From the NCBI GenBank assembly GCA_002383415.1, contig DFYU01000109.1, forward strand, positions 10,606 through 18,231: a DNA stretch of 7,626 nt, written 5' to 3'. Under the pieces are notes generated by a model. That model worked only from the letters and a program-made list of their open reading frames with translations, had not been told where the DNA came from and ran no database searches. This document shows, piece by piece, positions 1-5,818 of this stretch (within the stretch, counting starts at the first letter, position 1; every line of letters begins with the position of its first letter). The translations under genes were made by a program, and so were the position numbers. The stretch comes from Geobacter sp. UBA4074 (GTDB lineage: Bacteria > Desulfobacterota > Desulfuromonadia > Geobacterales > Pseudopelobacteraceae).

Positions 1-103
1 AAAACAGGCCGCCGATCTTGATGGTATCAGCTGCCAGGGCAAACGAAGCAGACAACAGCAATGTCGCCGACAGCATCAGAACAGTCATGATTCGTGTAAG
101 CAT
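1..103 (-). CDS. N-terminus of a second Liv-type ABC transporter substrate-binding protein (partial)
   Basis: Only the first 34 or so residues are inside the window; the gene continues past the left edge. They form a bacterial Sec signal peptide: a basic start (MLTR), a hydrophobic core (MTVLMLSATLLLSASF) and an ALA-A cleavage site, followed by DTIKIGGLF. That last stretch is the same mature start seen in the neighbouring full-length receptor (GTIKIGGLF), so the two are tandem paralogues. Two ATGs six bases apart (109 and 103) are possible. I chose 103 because a run of five G lies six bases upstream, whereas 109 directly abuts that run. The gap from the upstream stop is only about 10 bases, so it is the next gene of the same operon. 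By family it should be a periplasmic receptor for branched-chain amino acids or a related ligand; the ligand cannot be told. Confidence 0.8.
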   Translation of the reverse strand, partial: MLTRIMTVLMLSATLLLSASFALAADTIKIGGLF

Positions 104-113
104 CGTCATCCCC

Positions 114-1262
114 CTATTTCAGGATTGCCCAGTCACCTTTGGTGACCTTCACCATCTCAAAGGCCGACAGATCAAGGCCATTGTGGTCATTGGCCGACAT
201 GGTAAAGATACCGGAGACGCTGACCAGCTTCCTGGTCTGCTCCAGCCCATCGCGGATCTGGGCCGGTGTAGCGCCCTTGGTCCTGATGGCGTTGGTCACC
301 AGCAGGAAGGCGTCATAGGCGTAGCCGCCAAAGGTCGAGGCCTCCATACCGTAAGCCTTGCGATAGGCCGCATCGTACTCACGCAGCAGCTTCTGCTGGG
401 GGTCGTTCTTGGGCAACATCTCATAAATAGCCAGCTTGCCGGCCGGCAGCATCACCCCTTCGGCCGCAGCCGGGGTGGCCAGTTCAATATACTTCTTGGA
501 TGCCACGCCGTGGCTCATGTAGATCGGAATCTTGATCCCCAACTGCTTGATGTTTTTGGTAATAATGGCCGGGCCGGGGTTGGTGCCCCAGCAGATGACG
601 GCGTCGGCCTTGCTAGCGCGAATCTTGGTCAACTGCGGCGTCATGTCGGTATCTTTAGGGCCGTAGGTCTCGTCAGTCACAATGCTGAAGCCCTTCTTAG
701 CTGCCAGTTCCTTCAGCTGCTCGCGGCCCGAGGCGCCAAACCCGTCGGTCACCGTCAGCAGGGCGATGTTCTTCTGCTTCTGTTTGGCCATGTAGTTGAG
801 GATCTTCTCAGCGGCGACATGATCATTGGCCGGGGTCTTGAAGGTCCAGGTACGCTCCTTGACCGGCTCGGTAATCTTGATACCGGCGGCACAGGAGATC
901 AGCGGAATCTTCATTTTTTCTGTCAGGGCCAGCACCGCCATCGACTCGCCGGTGGTGCTGGGGCCGATGATGGCCACCACCTTGTCGTTCCTGATCAGCT
1001 TGGTGGCCAGTTGCACCGCCTTGGTGGCATCGCCGGCAGTATCGTAGATCACTGCCTCCAGCTTCTGTCCGTTGATGCCTCCCTTGGCATTCAGGTCGGC
1101 CACCAGCATCTCCAGGGTCTTCTTCTCAGGTTCCCCCAGAAACGATGCCGGGCCGGTTACACTGAACAGGCCACCGATCTTGATGGTTCCGGCCGCCATG
1201 GCCGCCGTAGCCAAACAGACCATCAGTAGTGCCATACTGCCGACCATCACCAGCTTCTTCAT
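114..1262 (-). CDS. livK: Liv-type ABC transporter periplasmic substrate-binding protein
   Basis: A 382-residue protein of the type I periplasmic-binding fold (Peripla_BP_6, LivK/LivJ-like), the usual length for the family. Residues 1-23 are a Sec signal peptide ending in an AMA-A site. The mature start IKIGGLFSVTGPASFLG is the classic first strand and ligand loop. AVIYDTAGD, the VVAIIGPSTTG ligand-binding loop (about residues 95-105) and VISCAAG-like segments follow, then the second lobe with ADAVICWGTNPGPA and the YAYDAFLL hinge region near residue 310. It delivers a small amino or aromatic acid to a Liv-type permease, which is not in the window. The start has a seven-G purine run three bases upstream. 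It lies 23 bases after the ACT gene and 10 before a paralogue. Next to paaK the ligand may be an aromatic amino acid or aryl acid, but that is inference. The style resembles Geobacter proteins. Confidence 0.9.
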   Translation of the reverse strand: MKKLVMVGSMALLMVCLATAAMAAGTIKIGGLFSVTGPASFLGEPEKKTLEMLVADLNAKGGINGQKLEAVIYDTAGDATKAVQLATKLIRNDKVVAIIGPSTTGESMAVLALTEKMKIPLISCAAGIKITEPVKERTWTFKTPANDHVAAEKILNYMAKQKQKNIALLTVTDGFGASGREQLKELAAKKGFSIVTDETYGPKDTDMTPQLTKIRASKADAVICWGTNPGPAIITKNIKQLGIKIPIYMSHGVASKKYIELATPAAAEGVMLPAGKLAIYEMLPKNDPQQKLLREYDAAYRKAYGMEASTFGGYAYDAFLLVTNAIRTKGATPAQIRDGLEQTRKLVSVSGIFTMSANDHNGLDLSAFEMVKVTKGDWAILK

Positions 1263-1285
1263 GGTCCCCCCCTTTACACAGGTGC

Positions 1286-1717
1286 TTACATCGAATAGAG
1301 TCGTTCACCCGCAAGAATGTTGAAGTTAGTGCCCGACAGCGCCGCAATCGCCTTATCGGTCTCATCAAAACGGAAGATGATCACCGCATTGCCGCCGCAG
1401 CGTTCAACAAAGGCGTACATGTATTCCACATTGATCTGTTCGCGGTCCAGGGCCTGCAGAATCGTGGACAGGCCACCAGGCTGATCCGGCACCTCCACCG
1501 CAACCACCTCGGTCTTGTTGACAGTGAAACCCTTATCCTTCAATACCGTCTTGGCCTGTTCGACGTCATTGACGATCAGGCGCAGGATGCCGAAATCGGA
1601 GGTATCGGCCAGGGACAAGGCCCGGATGTTAATCCCGGCCTCGCCCAGGATACGGGTAATCTCGGCCAGGCGGCCGGACTTGTTTTCAATGAAGATGGAG
1701 AGCTGTTCGACTTTCAT
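1286..1717 (-). CDS. Tandem ACT-domain protein, putative amino acid sensor
   Basis: This 143-residue protein consists of two ACT domains and nothing else. The first (about residues 3-68) opens with VEQLSIFIENKSGRLAEITR and carries the GINIRALSLAD turn typical of the ligand-binding interface. The second (about 70-141) opens with VVAVEVPDQPGGLSTILQAL and contains INVEYMYAFVE. ACT pairs bind amino acids at their interface. Stand-alone tandem ACT proteins of this size are often found beside phenylacetate-CoA ligase and indolepyruvate oxidoreductase genes in anaerobes, where they probably report amino acid supply. No enzymatic or DNA-binding part is present. The frame stays open upstream to 1813, but the start at 1717 is preferred: AAGGAG lies eight bases before it, and the upstream extension has no ACT-like sequence. 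It sits between paaK and the receptor genes on the same strand. Confidence 0.9.
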   Translation of the reverse strand: MKVEQLSIFIENKSGRLAEITRILGEAGINIRALSLADTSDFGILRLIVNDVEQAKTVLKDKGFTVNKTEVVAVEVPDQPGGLSTILQALDREQINVEYMYAFVERCGGNAVIIFRFDETDKAIAALSGTNFNILAGERLYSM

Positions 1718-1725
1718 ACGCGTGA

Positions 1726-1731
1726 CTCCTT
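1726..1731 (-). promoter_or_regulatory. Ribosome binding site deciding the ACT protein start
   Basis: AAGGAG on the minus strand, eight bases before the ATG at 1717. It supports this start over the longer open frame that reaches 1813. Confidence 0.75.
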
Positions 1732-1786
1732 GCCATGAAACGAGGATTTTTTTGTTATGGTGCTGACTCCCGAGAAATGACGCGGA

Positions 1787-1846
1787 GGCGTACCTGTTCA
1801 GTACGCCGCACAAGGCATTTCGCTGGGAGGCTGTGCCAGAGCGAAA
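1787..1846. repeat. Two adjacent inverted repeats in the paaK-ACT spacer
   Basis: The 140-base spacer 1718-1857 holds no supported gene but has two strong dyads. The first is a perfect 7-base stem, GGCGTAC (1787-1793) and GTACGCC (1801-1807), with a 7-base loop. The second pairs TTTCGCTGG (1818-1826) with CCAG-AG-CGAAA (1836-1846), nine pairs with a two-base bulge and a 9-base loop. Neither is followed by a T run on the minus strand, and the A run after the second lies on the plus strand, so they do not look like an intrinsic terminator for the leftward operon. They could be an mRNA processing or stability element, a protein-binding site, or a copy of a dispersed intergenic repeat. Confidence 0.5.
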
Positions 1847-1857
1847 AAAGACCGTTT

Positions 1858-3162
1858 CTACAGCTTTCTGTTGTCCTGCACCCGTTTAGCCTTGCCTTCA
1901 CTGCGCTGAATGGTCTTAGGCTCCACCAGTTTGACGGTGGAGGTGACCCCCAGCATATCCTTGATCTCCTTCTCGATCCGGCGGGCCAGCGACTGCAGCA
2001 CCTTGATCTCGTCGGAAAACATCTGTTCGTTGACCTCCACCTGCACCTCCAGGGTGTCCAGGTTGTCCTTGCGGTCCACAATCAACAGATAATGCGGCTC
2101 AACCCCTTCCACCCGCACCAGGATCGATTCAATCTGGGACGGGAAGACATTGACGCCGCGGATGATCAGCATGTCGTCCGAGCGGCCGCTGAGGCGGGCA
2201 ATGCGGCCATGGGTGCGGCCGCAGATGCAGGGGCTACGATCGATGCTGGTGATGTCACGGGTACGGTAGCGGATCAGCGGGATCCCCTGCTTGGTGATGG
2301 TGGTGATCACCAGCTCACCCTTTTCACCGTCGGCCACCGGTTGGCCGGTTTCAGGATTGATGATCTCCGGGATGAAGTGATCCTCCCAGATATGCAGCCC
2401 CTGCTTGGCCTCGATGCACTCGATGGCCACGCCGGGCCCCATGATCTCGGACAGGCCGTAGATGTCGATGGCGTCCAGCCCCAGATTGGCCTCAATCTCG
2501 GCCCGCATCGCTTCTGACCAGGGTTCGGCACCGAAGATGCCGACCCGCAGCTTGGACGACCTGATATCCACACCTTCCGCAGCTGCCTCCTCGGCCAGAT
2601 AGAGTGAATAGGAGGGGGTACAGGTCAGTACGGTGGAGCCAAAGTCCTGCATGATCATGATCTGACGCTTGGTATTGCCGCCGGAGATCGGGATCACCGA
2701 GGCGCCGATCTTCTCCGCCCCGTAATGGAGGCCGAAGGCACCGGTGAAGAGCCCGTAGCCGAAGGCGATGTGGACGATGTCGTCAGCCGTGACCCCGGCG
2801 GCGGTCATGAAGCGTGCCACCAGTTCCGACCAGATGTTGAGATCGTTGCGCGAGTAGCCGACCACGGTCGGCTTGCCGGTGGTGCCTGACGAGACATGAT
2901 ACCGGACAAGCTCCTCCTGCGATGCCGTAAAGATCCGGTCCGGGTAGTTGTCCCGCAGGTCCCGCTTGAACATGAACGGCAGTTTCCTGACATCGGCCAG
3001 TTCCCGGATATCGTCCGGGTGGACCTTCTGCTCTTTCATCCGGTCATGGTAAAACGGTGAAAAACTGTACAGCCTGTAAACAAGGCTCTTGAGGAGCTTG
3101 TACTGCATCCTCCGGAGCTCTTCTTTCGGCATCTCCTCGATGCGTGGATCCCAGCAAACCAT
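1858..3162 (-). CDS. paaK: Phenylacetate-CoA ligase, copy A (possibly mosaic)
   Basis: An AMP-forming aryl-CoA ligase of 434 residues, the normal PaaK length. It should activate phenylacetate or a related aryl acid with ATP and CoA in the cytoplasm. Motifs in order: P-loop SSGTTGKPT (91-99), HYGAEKIGA (146-154), YGLSE (235-239), YRTRD (299-303), a PCICGRTHGR segment (311-320), GRSDDMLIIRGVNVFPSQIE (326-345) and the C-terminal EGKAKR with the conserved lysine (422-427). The start ATG overlaps the stop of copy B (TAATG), with GGAGGG ten bases upstream. Codon use changes within the gene: 10 of 11 arginines in residues 1-87 are CGG or AGG, whereas 15 of 22 from residue 105 onward are CGC or CGT. 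The front therefore matches the archaeal-looking right side and the rest matches the bacterial-looking left side. The reading frame is intact across the change. Confidence 0.93.
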   Translation of the reverse strand: MVCWDPRIEEMPKEELRRMQYKLLKSLVYRLYSFSPFYHDRMKEQKVHPDDIRELADVRKLPFMFKRDLRDNYPDRIFTASQEELVRYHVSSGTTGKPTVVGYSRNDLNIWSELVARFMTAAGVTADDIVHIAFGYGLFTGAFGLHYGAEKIGASVIPISGGNTKRQIMIMQDFGSTVLTCTPSYSLYLAEEAAAEGVDIRSSKLRVGIFGAEPWSEAMRAEIEANLGLDAIDIYGLSEIMGPGVAIECIEAKQGLHIWEDHFIPEIINPETGQPVADGEKGELVITTITKQGIPLIRYRTRDITSIDRSPCICGRTHGRIARLSGRSDDMLIIRGVNVFPSQIESILVRVEGVEPHYLLIVDRKDNLDTLEVQVEVNEQMFSDEIKVLQSLARRIEKEIKDMLGVTSTVKLVEPKTIQRSEGKAKRVQDNRKL

Positions 3163-4451
3163 TATTCTTTTTCCCTCCGGTCAATGACGCGTTTGGCTTT
3201 TCCTTCAAACCGCGGGAGCGAACCCGGCTCGACAAGCCTGACGGTTGTCCTGAGTTCCAGGGCGTCCCGGAGCTCCTTGACCACCTTCTTCTGGAGTTTT
3301 GCCAGATCGGCCAGTTCCCCGCTGAAATACTCCCGGTTAATCTCCACTTCAACAGTCATCTCGTCCAGATGATTAATTTTGTCGATATAGACCATAAACT
3401 GGTTGCCCACTTCCGCAATCTTCAGGAGGACGTGCTCGATCTGCGAGGGGAAGACATTGATCCCGCGGATCACCAGCATATCGTCGCTCCTCCCGGTGAT
3501 GCGCGCGATCTTTTGACCGCGCCGGCAGAGGCAGCCGTCTTCCATCAGCATGGTCACGTCCCCGGTCCGGTAGCGGAGCAGGGGCATGGCTTCCTTGACC
3601 AGCGGGGTGACCACGAGCTCGCCGCGTTCGCCGTCCGCGAGCTGCTCGCCTGTTTCCGGGTCGATGATCTCCACGAGGTAACTGTCGTGCCAGATATGGA
3701 GACCGTCCCGTTCGGGGCACTCGAAGGCAACACCCGGGCCGAAGAGCTCGGAGAGGCCGTAGGAATCATATGCGGTGACGCCGAGCCGTTTCTCAAGGGC
3801 CGTTCGCGTGCTCTCCGACCAGGCTTCCGCACCGAATATGCCGGTCTTCAGGCTGTCGAGGGAGACACCATGCTCCTCCGCCACTTCCGAGAGGTGCATG
3901 GCATAACTGGGCGTGCAGTGGATGGTGGTGACGCCAAAATCCTGGATCATCTCGATCTGGCGCTTCGTGTTGCCGGTTGCACTGGGAATCACGGTCATGC
4001 CGATCTTTTCCGCCCCGTAGTGGAACCCGAGGCCGCCGGTGAACATGCCGTAGTTCACCATGTTCTGGAACACATCGTCAGCAGTGATCCCGATCATCGT
4101 CATGTTCCGTGCGATCAGGTCAGACCAGGCATCGAGATCCCTGCGGGTGTATGCGACGACGGTCGGCTTGCCGGTCGTGCCCGAGGTGGTGTGGATGCGG
4201 ACCACCTTCTTTAACGGCACGGCAAGGAAACCGAACGGGTACCCGTCCCGGAGGTCCTGTTTTTTTGTGAACGGGATCTTCCGGATATCGTCGAGCGTTT
4301 TTATTGATGAAATCTTTACCCCGGCTTCAGCGAGCCGTTTTTTGTAAAACCCGACGTTCTGAACCTGTTTCAGGGTCTTTTTCAGGCGTTGAAACTGGAG
4401 TGCCTGCAGGTCAGCCGGTTTCAGGGTCTCGATCTTCTTGTCCCAATACAT
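3162..4451 (-). CDS. paaK: Phenylacetate-CoA ligase, copy B
   Basis: A second AMP-forming aryl-CoA ligase, 429 residues and full length, homologous to copy A throughout. Motifs: P-loop TSGTTGKPT (89-97), FHYGAEKIGM (143-152), GIFGAEAWSE (204-213), YGLSE (231-235), RYRTGD (293-298), a CLCRRGQ segment (307-313), GRSDDMLVIRGINVFPSQIE (320-339) and EGKAKR (416-421). It has YRTGD where copy A has YRTRD. In methanogens PaaK-like enzymes are thought to activate exogenous aryl acids so that indolepyruvate:ferredoxin oxidoreductase can turn them into aromatic amino acids; that link is family knowledge and ior is not seen here. It is the first gene of the leftward operon, with AGGGGT shortly before ATG 4451 and a TATA box further upstream. 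Many arginines are CGG or AGG, like cas1 and the genes to the right. Two copies may have different substrates or form a mixed oligomer. Confidence 0.94.
   Translation of the reverse strand: MYWDKKIETLKPADLQALQFQRLKKTLKQVQNVGFYKKRLAEAGVKISSIKTLDDIRKIPFTKKQDLRDGYPFGFLAVPLKKVVRIHTTSGTTGKPTVVAYTRRDLDAWSDLIARNMTMIGITADDVFQNMVNYGMFTGGLGFHYGAEKIGMTVIPSATGNTKRQIEMIQDFGVTTIHCTPSYAMHLSEVAEEHGVSLDSLKTGIFGAEAWSESTRTALEKRLGVTAYDSYGLSELFGPGVAFECPERDGLHIWHDSYLVEIIDPETGEQLADGERGELVVTPLVKEAMPLLRYRTGDVTMLMEDGCLCRRGQKIARITGRSDDMLVIRGINVFPSQIEHVLLKIAEVGNQFMVYIDKINHLDEMTVEVEINREYFSGELADLAKLQKKVVKELRDALELRTTVRLVEPGSLPRFEGKAKRVIDRREKE
3173..3178 (-). promoter_or_regulatory. Ribosome binding site for paaK copy A inside the end of copy B
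   Basis: GGAGGG on the minus strand, ten bases before the ATG at 3162 and within the last codons of copy B. With the TAATG stop-start overlap it predicts coupled translation of the two ligases. Confidence 0.65.
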
Positions 4452-4485
4452 CTGTTACCCCTGTTATGCTATTGCATGACAACTG

Positions 4486-4492
4486 TATATAT
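4486..4492 (-). promoter_or_regulatory. Putative archaeal TATA box for the paaK operon
   Basis: An ATATATA tract lies about 38 bases upstream of the paaK copy B start, in the AT-rich divergent spacer 4452-4599. Transcription starting about 25 bases downstream would give a leader of roughly a dozen bases, which still includes AGGGGT at 4457-4462. Because the tract is symmetric, orientation is judged only by distance to the gene. A small dyad, ATGC (4466-4469) and GCAT (4474-4477), overlaps the expected start region and might be an operator. For cas1 on the other strand only weak TATA-like tracts are seen (around 4506-4512 and 4540-4546). No small gene is evident in the spacer. Confidence 0.5.
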
Positions 4493-4599
4493 GGCGTTTG
4501 ATTCTGTTTATACCCGCCGGAAAATGCGAGGGAGCGGCCTTAAAAACGATGAATTAATCAGGCGGGGTGTGGTAGTAGTTAGATCAGGATGGAAATTTT

Positions 4600-5541
4600 T
4601 TGGTGTTGGTGGTGACAGAGTACCCGTGGATATCGGTCAGCGGCTATGGAGCCCATATAAAATCAACCCAGAAAACCCTGATCATCCAGAAAAAAAATAC
4701 AATCGAGGAATACCCGATAACTGAGGTGAAAAACCTGCTGATCGTCGGCGGTCATACCATCCATTCCTCTGCCGTCCTGCACCTTATCCGGCACGGTGCC
4801 TGCATATCCTTTTTCGAAGCGGACGGCTCCCCGGCCGGCACCATCCGCCCGCCCGGTGACCGGAGCCTGATCGAATCCTATGAACGCCAGAAGACGATCC
4901 CCCGCCAGCGCTTTGCGACTGCGCTCGCACAGACTGCGGTCCAGGCCCGGCTCTTCACTATCGGGAAGGAGGAAGAGCGCAGTAATACCCGTCTCCTCTA
5001 CGAGGGAGAACTGGACCTTCTCAGCAAGTCCCGTCAGGAACTTTCCTTTCTCATCAAGCTTGACGAGATCCGGCGGCTGCACCGGCTGATGTCGGATATG
5101 TATTACGAGATCATGTCCCGCAGCCTGCCTCCGGACCTGGGATTCCGGCGGCGGGGTATGCGGCCCCACGCGGACCCGGTCAATGCCATGCTCTCGTTCG
5201 GGTACGCCATGCTGTTCGGGAACTGCACCGTGGCGGTTACCGGTGCCCGGCTCGATCCGGACAGCGGGTTCCTCCATGACGGCAGGGACAGCCTTGTCCA
5301 CGACCTCATCGATCCCCTGAAACCCGGCATGGTCGATACCGTTGTTTTTCAGATTGCCCGCGAAACCCTGCGGGAAGAGGATTTCGAGCTGACGCCGGGG
5401 CGGTGTATGCTCTCCGATGACCTGATCCAGGCGATCACCAGGCGGCTCCATGGGTCGATCAGCATGGATATCATCAACCGGCAGGTAACCGGACTGGCAG
5501 AATCGATCCGGACCGGCAGCGAGTTCACAGCCCTGTACTGA
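4600..5541 (+). CDS. cas1: Solo Cas1-family integrase-like protein, without Cas2 or CRISPR
   Basis: A Cas1-family protein of about 313 residues. The N-terminal beta domain shows ISVSGYGAHIKSTQKTLII, VKNLLIVGGHTIHSSAV and GACISFFEADG (about 11-76). The helical catalytic domain shows ADPVNAMLSFGYAMLFGN (191-208), the GFLH motif with H226, and HDLID with D235 and D238, the last three metal ligands of Cas1. The first ligand, normally Glu in an EGxAxxxYF helix, should fall near residue 161; there I see LHRLMSDMYYEIM with His161, and the nearest glutamates are 156 and 170. If that alignment is right the metal site is altered. Cas1 normally integrates spacers together with Cas2, but no Cas2, other cas gene or array is present; Cas1 lineages unlinked to CRISPR are known in methanogens. 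The start is uncertain: TTG 4600, GTG 4603, TTG 4606, GTG 4609 and GTG 4612 are all in frame, with AGGATGG at 4586-4592. It is divergent from paaK and overlaps the acylphosphatase tail by 17 bases. Confidence 0.88.
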   Translation: MVLVVTEYPWISVSGYGAHIKSTQKTLIIQKKNTIEEYPITEVKNLLIVGGHTIHSSAVLHLIRHGACISFFEADGSPAGTIRPPGDRSLIESYERQKTIPRQRFATALAQTAVQARLFTIGKEEERSNTRLLYEGELDLLSKSRQELSFLIKLDEIRRLHRLMSDMYYEIMSRSLPPDLGFRRRGMRPHADPVNAMLSFGYAMLFGNCTVAVTGARLDPDSGFLHDGRDSLVHDLIDPLKPGMVDTVVFQIARETLREEDFELTPGRCMLSDDLIQAITRRLHGSISMDIINRQVTGLAESIRTGSEFTALY

Positions 5542-5818
5542 ACCGCCCGTCACTTTTTAAAACGGAAAATCCCTCAAACACCCGGGGCGGCAGTTCAGCT
5601 ACCTTCAGGTCGCGGATCACCGCCCGCGGACAGCCGTAGAGTGTTGAGATGAACTTTTCCAGCACCATCGGTTCTGCGGTGGCATAGACCTGGACGCGGC
5701 CGTCCGGGAGATTGAAGACCGTCCCGCTGATACTGAGATCGGTGGCGATCTTCCGGACGCACGCCCTGAACCCGACTCTCTGGACCCGCCCGGTAATGAA
5801 GATCTCAACGGTCTTCAC
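5525..5818 (-). CDS. acyP: Acylphosphatase
   Basis: A small cytoplasmic enzyme of 97 residues, the family's usual size, that hydrolyses acyl phosphates such as acetyl phosphate or carbamoyl phosphate. The phosphate-binding loop GRVQRVGFR (about residues 10-18) contains the catalytic arginine, and TVFNLPDGRVQV (about 35-46) supplies the catalytic asparagine before LPDG. The loop has VQRVGFR where most family members have VQGVGFR; I recall such variants in Methanomicrobiales. The GTG start at 5818 overlaps the TGA of the upstream repeat protein as GTGA, with GGAGAT just before it, so the two should be translationally coupled. The frame stays open upstream to 5983, but that extension is antisense-like shadow of the repeat gene and unlike any acylphosphatase. 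The 3' end runs 17 bases into the convergent cas1 gene. In a methanogen it could remove acetyl phosphate or other side products. Confidence 0.92.
   Translation of the reverse strand: MKTVEIFITGRVQRVGFRACVRKIATDLSISGTVFNLPDGRVQVYATAEPMVLEKFISTLYGCPRAVIRDLKVAELPPRVFEGFSVLKSDGRFSTGL

Noticed and set aside
18..1229. Long plus-strand open frame opposite the binding protein
   Set aside because: It is the antisense of a clear Liv-type receptor with a signal peptide and ribosome binding site. Its translation is rich in G, H, L and R with no family motif, typical of a shadow frame in GC-rich DNA.
1787..1850. Intrinsic terminator after paaK copy A
   Set aside because: On the coding (minus) strand no T run follows either dyad; the T run sits before the second hairpin and the A run is on the plus strand.
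1735..2517. Plus-strand open frame across the paaK-ACT spacer and the end of paaK copy A
   Set aside because: Most of it is antisense to conserved PaaK motifs, and the spacer part has no ribosome binding site or recognisable domain.
3144..4214. Plus-strand open frame of 356 codons opposite paaK copy B
   Set aside because: It mirrors a full-length ligase with all motifs in order; the product has low-complexity composition and no domain.
4452..4599. CRISPR leader or array next to cas1
   Set aside because: No repeated unit of 20 or more bases is present in the spacer or elsewhere in the window.
4600..5541. Casposon
   Set aside because: No family B DNA polymerase, terminal inverted repeats or target-site duplication is seen around cas1, and the flanking genes are ordinary.
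4663..5553. Minus-strand open frame opposite cas1
   Set aside because: The plus strand encodes recognisable Cas1 motifs through both domains; the minus frame shows none and lacks a proper start signal.
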